64,000 nt of DNA from Puccinia triticina (lineage: Eukaryota > Basidiomycota > Pucciniomycetes > Pucciniales > Pucciniaceae). Of the stretch, positions 55,401 to 64,000 are shown piece by piece. Every line of letters begins with the position of its first letter. Position 1 is the first letter of the stretch. A program made the position numbers and the translations under genes. The DNA lies in NCBI RefSeq assembly GCF_026914185.1, contig NC_070566.1, positions 2,046,001-2,110,000 of the forward strand, given 5' to 3'. The notes beneath the pieces are model-generated. The model saw only the letters and a list, made by a program, of their open reading frames with translations, was not told the origin of the DNA and searched no databases.

Positions 55401-57264
55401 TCAATCACCATTTGTTCTAGGAAAAATAAATAAAAGTTCAATCAGCTTGATCGAAAGACTTGGACCCTTGTCTCAGACCTGCATACTTTTCTTCCGATCT
55501 TCATCTACTTCTTTGGCAACATTGATTGCTTTGCGTGCATCTTGAAAGCTACTACGAAGACCTTCGGGTTCGGCGATTTCATCATCCTGAATACTTGATT
55601 TTTCGTGAAGACTGCGGAAAGCTTCGAGATTATATGTAACGAAATTAGTGAGTACATCCCTAGCTGTTTGGTTCTTTTCCTGTGTTTGGCTTTGTTTGTC
55701 TTACCTTCGAGAGATTCGTGGATTTCTTTTCGAAGACAGCCTATCTCTTGTGAGGAAAGCTCAGATTGTCTTTTTTCTAGTGCGAAGCGGTCTCTAACTT
55801 GGAATTTCATTTCGCTGAAGTTTTCATCCAGTTTTGCTTTCCTGTGCGCGCAAGAAAGAAATTACATTAACTAAAATGCGCTACAGACTGAAGAAGTGGA
55901 TTTACAGAAAGAAAGAAAAAAATCACCCGGTCAAAATCTTACTAGTAAGTTCTTTTAAGCTTTCTCGGGATCGCCTTCTCTCCGTTTCACTCACGTCGAT
56001 TTGAGCTCTCAGGGATTGGTTTTCTTTGACCTGCATGTCCAATTTCGGATTCCCAGTTGAGTCGAGAGTTTTTTTGTTTTATGCAGCTTTACTTACGGCA
56101 TGATCCAAGTCTTCTACCAGATTTTTGTTTTTCTCCCCTACCACGCTTAGCAAATCGTTGATGCTAGCCGCTTCTTCCTGAGTTTTTGTGGAAGAGGACG
56201 CGAAGTGCGAGCTTGATGGAGAAATGAATTGCCTCTTTCTTAAACCTGACTTCGAGGATGGAGCGCTCCGGTTGGAATCTTTGGTTTCGCGATTTGCTGG
56301 CATTGCATAGGCAAAAGAGTTTGACCGCAGTGTCAGTTCTTTCAGCCCTTTGAGACCGGCGAAGGGACTTTTCTTCTGAAGGCCGCGGAAATTGTTACCC
56401 TCAGCACCCCTTTTGCCACCCCCCGCATCTGCTACTCTTGACTGGATATCAGTACCATATTCCATCTGGTCGATTGGAAACTCCTGCATCAAATGTTGCC
56501 GGAATGAGGTTGCATCTGAATTATGAATACTGCTCTTATGTGAAAGAAAAAAAGAAACTGGAGAAACTAAAGCTTACCCTAGGCGACATAACGCTGCTTC
56601 GGTCTACGGCGTGTATCGGTCCAGTAGGAGCGTTCGACTGATTGAAAGGATTTCTCACCATAGAATGAATATGACTACTTGTATTCGCGGTATCCTCGAG
56701 GCCCGAGGGCCTGGAAGTCGGGTAGTCGTAATCATTACCGCTACCAGAATCTGACCTCGAGCTGACATGAGAGTGATATTCGCTGCCATACTTTTCGGCG
56801 GATTGCTGGAAAGTGTTTCTTTCAGCTGAGTAGTCGTTTCGAGGTGCCAGTTTGAGTCCAGCTGGTGAATCTCTAGTCCCGTGTTGCGCTTGCGGAGATC
56901 TCTGAGGTTGGCCGTCCCTTGCGGAAAGAACTTGGACTCTCGGGCGAGTACTGGTCATTCTTAGGTCCATAGCCTGATCAATCTGAGGGCGATGAAGAGA
57001 TTCCTTGGATCTCATGGCGTTCTCATCACATGGGGGCTTTCGCAGCCTCAACTCTGAAGTCCTATTAGGAAGTGATGACCCGAACGCGGGTTTGTAAAGG
57101 AAATGTTCGGGCACATGCTGTTTGGTTCGATTTTGTGGATGTGAGCTTTCAGCAGGACGACCGGGTGCGCCATCAAGGGCTCTGTTTCGATCGGTGTGAG
57201 GGTCCCTTCTCCTGGCTCCCAGCTGGGGTCGGGATTGATGCGGAGAAGGGCGACGAACCCCCAT
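52459..57264 (-). CDS. Large multi-exon coiled-coil protein of unknown function
   Basis: Start ATG at 57262-57264 (MGVRRPSPHQSRPQ); stop at 52459-52461 after a Lys/Ser-rich tail (KKPTKGKKSKSNSTLTKKKA). Resolved exons: 56578-57264, 56097-56483, 55927-56030, 55705-55841, 55487-55621, 55385-55416, about 55273-55318; further exons continue to 52459, the largest within 53700-54520. The first ~350 residues are disordered and Ser/Arg/Pro-rich, with a conserved-looking patch (SPFAGLKGLKELTLRSNSFA). Almost all of the rest is heptad-rich Glu/Lys/Gln/Leu coiled coil. Layout (basic disordered ends, long central coil) is that of structural proteins such as spindle-pole, kinetochore or synaptonemal filament components, but none is identified. 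Several downstream exon borders are unresolved. Confidence 0.7.
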
Positions 57265-57570
57265 GGAGAAAGGTTCACGGAAGGTTTTCAACTGATCTTG
57301 ATTAGGATCGGACGCCACTTTCAGAAAATTTCGAGGAAAGAATGGAACAGCTTTGAGAGAAGGATAAGTTCGGAGGAAGCCAGCTTCTCAAATCTGGCGA
57401 GCAAACAGAGTGGGAGGCCCAATATCCTGTTGACCGTCTATTTTTGAACCCGGTGCACTCTGCCAGAATGGTGTGCGCATACATTCGAAAATGATACCAA
57501 CACGTGATCAGTTAGACCAGTAAAAGGCTACGTCATAAATCTCTGACGTCATATAAATCATGGAACTCAC

Positions 57571-57921
57571 GCGGATGGCGAGGATAGTTTTCATTTGATG
57601 CAGGTAGTTGGCATCCTTAGCCATCGCCAAGACCTAAGGTAAGTTCATAGCTTTAGCCCATTTGACCCCAAAGACTTCGGTCAATTTCCTGAGGTTGATC
57701 GTCGCACTCTCCCCAATACTGGAGACTGCATCGTTCAACCATGCCATGCACAGCGCGGCCAGTTGGTCATCAAAGAATGAGACTCCAAGTTGAGTGGCTA
57801 GAAGTGGAATGTTATACTGAATGATTGCTTTGCGGACTCTCCACTCTTTGTCTTCTGATAGTTCCATGCTGACCGGTAACAATGCTGGTGATAGTAAATC
57901 AATTCTAATCACTGTTCTCAT
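57571..57921 (-). pseudogene. TPD3: Fragment of PP2A scaffold subunit A (HEAT repeats)
   Basis: The frame reads [20 protein letters not shown], then [37 protein letters not shown] and [14 protein letters not shown], then TAG (57634-57636), then VLAMAKDANYLHQMKTILAIR. This matches two to three C-terminal HEAT repeats of the PP2A A subunit, where Lys normally stands at the stop (IIPKVLAM). The fragment ends at a GTGAGT donor. Upstream and downstream exons were not found. It is a truncated gene copy beside the coiled-coil gene. Confidence 0.85.
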
Positions 57922-58210
57922 TCAGAAATCACATATTTATCCGGTGAATTAAATGTTGCTTACCTTGACTTACTCAAGCTTTGAAGAAACAGGGATAGAA
58001 GCGAACTTAGCACAAGTCCCTCGCCTGCCGGGGGGGCGCGGCGCGAAGCGCCTCGCACGAAGTGCGACCTCCCGTCAGTCTCTGTGAGACAGACACCCTG
58101 CGGGGCTGCCTCACTGGGAGGCTTTGTTAAGCTCGGGATAGAAGTCGTTTGATAGCCAGAAGAGGTGCGAGTCCCGTGACTTGAGTTCCGAGCGTAGCTC
58201 GAACGTATTA

Positions 58211-58411
58211 GGGGGGTTCACAATAGGATAAAAATAAAACTTTAGAGCTAATTTTAAGGCCTTTATGAACATTTTTTTAAAAAATGAAGAAGTTGCTCTG
58301 ATTCTCACGGGACACCCAGTCCTGCACATCTTGCCAGATTTTTAAAAATTTGTTGATAAAGGCCTTAAAATTGACTCTAAAATTTTATTTTTATCCTATT
58401 GTGAACCCCCC
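58211..58411. mobile_element. Foldback MITE with GGGGGGTTCAC termini
   Basis: Arms of ~64 bp (GGGGGGTTCACAATAGGATA inward, through TTTTAAGGCCTTTAT) face each other around a ~75-bp centre. TATTA lies on both sides (58206-58210 and 58412-58416), a possible target duplication, though the right copy is shared with the next element. Confidence 0.8.
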
Positions 58412-58416
58412 TATTA

Positions 58417-59865
58417 GGGGGGTTCACGATTGGATTTCACCAGCAACTTTTTATCACCTCACCAGTAGAGATGCGCACGCTGCGCAATTAAATTTTTGGC
58501 CTCACACCAGGAGGATTTTATGCTGGCTGAGCAAAGGAAACGTACTGGTGCCCATCACACCGTGAACCTGGGCGGGTCAAGACCGGCCATCAATCTCACA
58601 CCTCAACCTATGAAAGGCTGATCATTGGGTCAACCAACACCCATGCATGCACCCCACTCGATGACCAACACGGTCATTGGGTGGATACATACCCCACTCG
58701 ATGACCCAAAGGTCATTGAGTGGATCACCACTACCCAATCCCCTCGATGACCGAGCCGGTCATCGAGTGGGGTGTGTATCCACTCGATGGCCGGACTGGG
58801 TCATTGGTGTGTGTCCACTCAATGACCGGACCGGGTCATCGGTGTGTATCCACTCAATGGCCGGACCGGGTCATCGAGTGGATACACACTCCACTCAATG
58901 GCCGGACCGGGTCATCGAGTGGATACACACTCCACTCAATGACTGGCTCGGTCATCCAGTGCACACACCCCACTTACTCCACTCGATGACCCGGTCCGGC
59001 TATCGAGTGGACACACTCCACTCGACGGCCGGACCAGGACATCGAGTCAAGTAGTTATCCACTCAATGGCCGATCCGGTCATCAGGTGGATATTCACTCC
59101 ACTCGACGGCCGGACCAGGACATCGAGTCGAGTAGTTATCCACTCAATGGCCGATCCGGTCATCAGGTGGATATTCACTCCACTCGATGTCCCTTTCGGT
59201 TCATCGAGTGGAGCGGGTCACTCGATGACCAACCCAGTCATTGGTGGAGTAGTTATCCACTTGATGACCAACTCGGTCATTGGTGGAGTAGTTATCCACT
59301 CAATGACCGGGTTGGTCATTGAGTGGAGTGTGTATCCACGCAATGACCCGGTCCGGCCATCGAGTGGAGTGTATGTGTCCACTCGATGACCTGGTCCGGC
59401 CATTGAGTTGGTATGGATGACCCAATCGGGTCATTGAGTGGAGTGTTTACCCACTCGATGACCCGGTCCGGTTAACAAGTCGAGTATGTAGTTATCCACT
59501 GTCATTGAGTGGAGTGTGTGCAGTTGATGACCAACCCGGGTCATCGAGTGGAGTGTGTATCCACTCGATGACCAGGTTAGTCATCGAGTGGGGTGTGTTG
59601 GTCCGATCACCGGTGTTGGGGAAGAGTTGAGTGTGTACCCAACCCGATAGCCCGTTTTGACCAGCCATCGGATGGAGTTATGCATTCCAGGTGAAGACTG
59701 GTATTGACCGGTCATCGGAAGGGGTGCCGTAAAATTTTGCTGGTCCTGGTTGGATGACCAGCAAAGTTTTACCATTTCTGGTGGTAATTTTATGGCCCAA
59801 ATGTGCACCAGCAAGGAAGATTTTATGGGGTCACCAGGAGCCAAAAATCCAATTGTGAACCCCCC
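58417..59865. mobile_element. Larger GGGGGGTTCAC element containing a palindromic minisatellite
   Basis: It starts GGGGGGTTCACGATTGGATT and ends with the inverted AATCCAATTGTGAACCCCCC, related to the termini of the adjacent MITE but distinct inside. Flanks read TATTA and TATTG. About 1.0 of its 1.45 kb is a tandem palindromic repeat. No transposase is present. Confidence 0.7.
58640..59640. repeat. Minisatellite of palindromic CCACTCGATGACC...GGTCATCGAGTGG units
   Basis: About 25 units of roughly 35-45 bp. Each pairs CCACTCGATGACC with a nearby GGTCATCGAGTGG around a short GGTCCGG-type centre, joined by TATCCA or TGTGTATC. Because each unit is its own inverted repeat, single strands could form a row of hairpins. 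Frames in all phases are open only through repetition. Confidence 0.9.
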
Positions 59866-60491
59866 TATTGTGATGTGTCCAACGCAAACTTAGCAAAGTC
59901 CCTCCAGGGGGGCTCCGCAGGAGGGGCTTACACCTAAGAGCATTCGCATTCGGCACTAAGTTAGCCCGGATTAGGGCACTTACACGGCGGGGGTCCTTCC
60001 TGGCCCGCGCGTTTGTGGAGACAACGGGATCACCGGCTCTGTGAAATCCACGTGGATTTCACTGCTCCCCCCGTTGTCTCCACCCTCCCGTGGAAAATGC
60101 GTGGAGACAACGGGCTTTCCCGTTGTCTCCACCCGCCTGGGATTTCCACGTCAAGAATCACGAGGATTCCACGGCCGCCTGTGGGATCGCGGTGGATCCC
60201 ACGAGAACACAACATGCAGGGGCAGCCGTGGACTCAACAACGGGGAACCCACGGCTGCCCCTGCATTGCCGGTGGAACCAACACGAACGCAGCTCATCGG
60301 GATATTAGGGCTATATAGGGCTGATTTGATGACAACCTCCCCGGCTCGAACTTCCGGTCCGGCTTGATTATGTACTCTGGATGACCCAGGGAAACAAGGA
60401 CTTGTGCCAGTGCCAGCAGTTCTACACAATTATCCCCCTAACCTGTTTGATCAAAAGGTATTGACCATTGATGATTTCTTCTTGTTCACAG
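59866..60491. other. Spacer with alternating CCGTTGTCTCCAC inverted repeats
   Basis: No gene supported. GTGGAGACAACGGG and its complement CCCGTTGTCTCCAC alternate four times in 60014-60133, making nested hairpins. The left end (59880-59905) has AACTTAGCAAAGTCCCTCC, a motif that recurs near 58010 and, inverted, near 63920-63950. Confidence 0.5.
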
Positions 60492-60865
60492 TCGGAGGTA
60501 TCTACACAGTCATCAAGACCAAGGCCCCGGTAACCTGCCACGAGTATGGTGATTGATACTGTCTCTTGGGCCCCTTGGCTTACAAGTTGGCCCCGATGGA
60601 AGTAGAAGCCATTGAACCTGACACGCCCGAGATGAGAGACTCGCTCCAGTCAATGAAGGATCGTGGGGTCAAGTATCTCTACGGTTGTTGGTTGATTGAA
60701 GGCGGTCCCAAAGTCTTGCTCTTTGAAACCGGCTCCATGATGTCTCGCTTGGACAAATGGAAGACCGACTTGTGGAACCTGGCCGGGATCCCGGCACCCC
60801 CAAACGATAGCAAAACTAACGATACGATTGTCTTTGGCTACTTGGTGGCCTGGTTTTTGGGCGCA
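60492..60865 (+). pseudogene. GSY1: Glycogen synthase exon fragment
   Basis: After an acceptor (TTCACAG) the frame reads VGGIYTVIKTKAPVTCHEYGD, TGA (60554-60556), then [20 protein letters not shown] and [20 protein letters not shown], ending in [11 protein letters not shown] at a GTATGT donor. This is the N-terminal exon of fungal/animal-type glycogen synthase (family motif VGGIYTVI; EYGDRYCLLGP). The conserved Arg of GDRYC is replaced by TGA. Both intron boundaries are kept, so it is a captured genomic exon, not a retrocopy. No other GSY1 exon follows. Confidence 0.88.
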
Positions 60866-60897
60866 GTATGTCGCATGTTGTTTTTCTCCCCCTCCAG

Positions 60898-61295
60898 ATA
60901 CGTTCAACCCCTTGGGGGCAGCACAACGAACTGGACAACTCTCCCCCCTCAAGCACCAAGGCAAAGGAGCTGGTATGTTCCCTCAGCCTGTCTTCAACAA
61001 GCCCATTCATGCACTGAACTCATCTCCACCACCTCAGCCCGCCTCTTGGGATGCCTACGCCAATCTGCAATCGCCCTTTGCCCGTTTTGCACCCAGAACG
61101 ACGACCTGGTCGCACGCTCAGCCATCAGACCAGGGACCAGGCTCACTGAAAGAAGGTTTGAACCTACATGCACGTGCATCGGCCCCTCCCAAGCTCAAAA
61201 GCCAGCTCTGCCTGTGCCGACAACGGCTAGACCGACGAGCCCCCCTCCTCCACAAGATCCCCGGCCAACCCCTCACCGCAACCACAACAGCCTAG
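60898..61295 (+). pseudogene. Proline-rich coding fragment fused downstream of the GSY1 exon
   Basis: After a C/T-rich tract and a CTCCAG acceptor, an open frame ([20 protein letters not shown], then [36 protein letters not shown]) continues to 61295. It is Pro/Ser/Gln-rich and unrelated to glycogen synthase, so it comes from a different gene. The arrangement (exon, intron-like spacer, foreign exon) is that of a multi-gene capture. The gene of origin is unknown. Confidence 0.45.
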
Positions 61296-62159
61296 CAGCC
61301 AATCTCTGGGCTTCTGCGGTGGCATCACATGTTGTCACGCCACAGACACCGTCTGATTCCCCTGTTTCTCATTTCTCTCGCTTTTCTCTCATTTCTCTTG
61401 CTTTTCTTTTACTTCTTGTTTCTCTTTGTGATTTTTTCTCTATCAATCCCTTTTTTTGTATGTTTTGACGATGGCTACTTGATGTGCAATGCAGCGTGTG
61501 GTACCCTGGTGGTACCACATTGTGCAATATTACCCGCGGTTTTGATCCGCTCTGCCCCCCCCCCCCCGGGTTACCTGGCTGAACCACATCTCGTGGGCCA
61601 AACCCGCACGTGGGTATCACAGTGATTCCTCGGGGAGCCCACGGTTAAAGGACCCGTGATCCACCCGTGGGCCCGACCTTCACGTCGTGATCACAGGGAT
61701 TCCACGCAGAGCCGAAAGCTGCCGTGGAATCCACGGGTGATCCTCCTGGTGGTGAACCCGTGATTCCCTGGACCAAAAGCCGCTGGTCCGACCTCGCGCG
61801 CAGCTACCACGTGGAGTCCTTGTGGATTCCGCGTGATTTCCCCATGGACGGACTCCCCGGGTGTACACCACGGAGCGCGGTCGACTGTGGCTTGACGCGG
61901 AAATTGGGGTTGGGCTGACCCTCCCGCGTCCCGCCAGATATTTGGGCGGGCTTTGTAGCGGGAAAATATGGCACCCCCGGTTGGCTTGACTGCCAGCGTA
62001 GGGTTGGCGTAAAACCACTCCGTCAGCCTGCGGTCAAACAAACTCCCAACACCGGTCTGACGTTGGTGCACCGCTGTCAGCCCTGCATCCAACGTTGGCC
62101 TGCCGTAGGCGCCGCAGTCAGGATTGGGTCAAGAGACCTGAGGGCAACTTTCCAAAAAT
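61296..62159. other. Gene-free repeat-rich spacer
   Basis: No gene supported. It contains pyrimidine-rich DNA (61370-61460), a palindrome GTGGTACCCTGGTGGTACCAC near 61498-61519, a C-tract at 61555-61567, and scattered inverted GATTCCACG / CGTGGAATC words at 61690-61840. Confidence 0.4.
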
Positions 62160-62256
62160 TACTTTCTCCCCAGGGCTTGAACCCATGATGGCCAACCCAT
62201 GATCAGCACTCAATTCTCAGCATCATTGATGACCACTAGACCATGGCAAACTTTCT
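62160..62256 (-). repeat. tRNA-derived SINE-like sequence
   Basis: On the minus strand CATGGTCTAGTGGTCATC (62229-62246) resembles a Pol III A box and GGTTCAAGCCC (62173-62183) is a good B box; they are about 50 nt apart as in tRNA genes. The intervening part does not form a clean cloverleaf, so it is a tRNA-derived SINE head or tRNA pseudogene rather than a functional tRNA. Confidence 0.5.
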
Positions 62257-62849
62257 AGAAATAGAACGCAGTATTATGCAATATATTTCTTGAATCCAGG
62301 GTTTACTGAGTGATATGAGCAAAGCAGAAACTCTCATTCTTCTCAAGACCTCACTTTTGTTTTTGTTTTTTTTTGTAATTTCTCTCCTATGTAGCCTTTT
62401 TCCTTACATGGAAACAGGCACGGAAAACCTATTGAAAAATCATTTTTTTTTTGGCTGGCTGGCTGGCTTGACGTTGGCTTGCTCAGTTGGGTAAGCCCTG
62501 GCCGGCTGGCAAGTCCTGGTGGACTCGCGCTTGACCAACTGGTTAAGCCAACGAGTCCCTCAGGCTGGCCCTACCAGCTGAGGTTGTTGGGTTGCCCGCC
62601 GAGGCCGCCTCATGTCGGTTGGGTAAGTTGGGTTACCCCCGCTTGACCCAAGTACAATGCCAATGTAATGCGTCGGCAGGGTTGGCATGACACTTTGGTC
62701 AGATGGGTCAGACCAACGTACATCTGACCCATTGCTGCGGTTGTCCTGCCCCCGCTGTCAGATGCAAGGCGGAAAGGTCAAGCCTGCCCTGTTTTAGACC
62801 CCGCAGCCAGGCCAACGCAGTGCATCCCAGGAAACAAACCCGTGGTGTA
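62257..62849. other. Gene-free spacer with GGCTGGCTGGC-rich DNA
   Basis: No gene supported. 62450-62830 is rich in short GGCTGG, TTGGCT and GGGTAAG words, an imperfect low-complexity repeat. Confidence 0.4.
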
Positions 62850-62979
62850 GTAGCACTGTTCACATAAGAAATCTATGACCATGGTGAGAGATATACATCA
62901 GCATACTTTCCCAGCCAAATTGGCTGGCACAATGGGATAAACTTTATTTCAATCTTGCTGATGTTTAGCTTACGTGAAG
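62850..62979. mobile_element. Small hairpin MITE remnant
   Basis: GCACTGTTCACATAAG (62851-62866) is matched inverted by CTTACGTGAAGAGTGC (62971-62986 region), and the inner CAGCATACTTTCCCAGCCAA / TTGGCTGG arms pair. Its TTTGGCTGGGA core resembles that of the hairpin MITEs at 1919 and 21826. Ends are approximate. Confidence 0.5.
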
Positions 62980-62989
62980 AGTGCAAGTA

Positions 62990-64000
62990 CACCCCCGCAT
63001 CCGCATTGGCTCGGATCAACTCGGGATCAACTTGACCCGGAGCTCCGTTTGGAGCTAGTGGGGTCTACATGTAGACCTCACTAGTCCTTGCACTAAACAC
63101 ACAATGAATATTCAACATTCTCATAAGCATGAGATCTATGTGTTTAGGTGCCAAACACATAACATACAGGCACCTAAACACATAACCTCCGACAGCCTCG
63201 GACCCGCTAATCTCCACCCATGCGGTCGGCTGATCGGATTAGCTTATTCCAAGCATAATCCGAGCTAGTTAGTCCGAACTAACTTAGCCACCAATGCTGA
63301 TTCTCTAAGCGGTGAAAGTTGGCATGGCAGGGAACAAATTTGAGGCATGATGAAGGGGTTTTTTTTGCATCAGTATTTATACCCTCATGTCATGGTTTTT
63401 TTGCATGGTATGTTACACCAAAAGATAGAGAGGAAGCATGGCTTCATCTTCATCTTATCCTTATTCCCTCAGCTCTACATTCCTGTTTGTCCGGGTGCTT
63501 CAAAGGCAAACATGCATGGACTTGCTCTAAGATACCGCAATGCCATATTCTCACAAACTCACTGACACACGCATGCAGTTTCAATTACAAAGCTGAGATC
63601 AGTATAGGCTACTGAACATGATATATCAGATGGCTGTCTAACTCTGAAAGGAAAAAATATATTGGGGCAGTTTATTGCGTTACTCACTCCTCCCCCTCAG
63701 GAGAAAGTTGGATGGTTTGTTGCTTTGATTACACAATGAAGAAAGCAGATAATGAAACTTTTAAAAAGACAATCCCCTCCAAAACATGCAGAGCTTTCAT
63801 GTACTGAAAATAAGGAGAGATAAATTGGTAAGATGAGGGAGAAATTGTGAGATTACTAAAAAAAGTGTGATTTTCTCAAAAAATCATGTTCCTGCTGTGC
63901 CAAAAATCACCGCTTGCGGGCAAGTCCCTCCTTGGAGGGACTTTGTTCAGTTTGTGTCCAATGCATATCAAGACACACAACAAGATGTCCTCTCTGTCAT
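62990..64000. other. Gene-free right edge
   Basis: No gene supported. GTTTAGGTGCC and GGCACCTAAACAC pair around 63145-63180 as a small hairpin. Near 63922-63943 GTCCCTCCTTGGAGGGAC is a perfect palindrome, belonging to the AAGTCCCTCC terminal motif also seen near 58010 and 59895. Confidence 0.45.

Noticed and set aside
58640..59640. CRISPR array
   Set aside because: Eukaryotic context, units are contiguous and self-palindromic with no unique spacers.

Overview
This window is nuclear DNA of a basidiomycete, most likely a rust fungus (Pucciniales, Puccinia-like). The evidence is intron-rich genes with 50-110 nt GT-AG introns, rust-type gene families (a protein with the C-N-A-G-Q-L-C signature, small cysteine-rich secreted proteins, a helical lineage-specific protein) and very heavy loading with retrotransposons, foldback MITEs and gene fragments. 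No rRNA gene, functional tRNA gene, CRISPR or prokaryotic feature was seen. Exon structures were built by hand from splice signals, reading phase and family motifs.

Layout. 355-1731 (-) is a lineage-specific helical protein. 2121-8915 is a PIF/Harbinger-like element (29-bp inverted termini, CTA target duplication) that was hit by a Copia retrotransposon (2211-7720, identical LTRs, CATGT duplication) and holds a TA-flanked MITE (7746-8119). 9408-20229 is the gene-rich core: a HECT ubiquitin ligase of the HUL5/UBE3C class (-), divergently paired with mitochondrial ribosomal protein bS18m (+), then cytochrome c peroxidase (-) and a rust secreted/membrane protein (-). 21034-21997 has a possible secreted ORF and two adjacent MITEs. 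23383-25569 (+) is a strikingly GC-rich Fringe/DUF604-type glycosyltransferase. 25570-30702 is gene-free, with nested inverted-repeat elements and a minisatellite.

30703-50665 is one nested retrotransposon complex. A chromodomain Gypsy element (Gypsy-1, minus orientation, AAAAT target duplication) has a second Gypsy element (Gypsy-2, plus, 40845-49227) inside its 5' leader. Its 3' LTR is split by a 2,572-bp Helitron (31534-34105) that starts TC, ends CTAG after a GC hairpin, sits exactly between A and T, and carries a piece of ERG7 (lanosterol synthase).

51327-51803 (-) is a cysteine-rich secreted effector candidate. 52459-57264 (-) is a long multi-exon coiled-coil protein. From 57571 on, the sequence is repeats and broken pieces of housekeeping genes: PP2A subunit A, glycogen synthase, a 1.45-kb element with a minisatellite of palindromic units, and a tRNA-derived SINE-like sequence.

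Most unusual signals: (i) Gypsy-2 holds four copies of a 70-80 nt unit that begins GTAAGT, ends AG, has a conserved hairpin and sits at every coding boundary, so it looks like a multiplied intron; (ii) its primer-binding site continues about 50 nt into the complement of tRNA-Tyr(GUA); (iii) its gag-pro and pol overlap as ATGA; (iv) in-frame TGA codons stand where arginine CGA is expected in several unrelated coding sequences.
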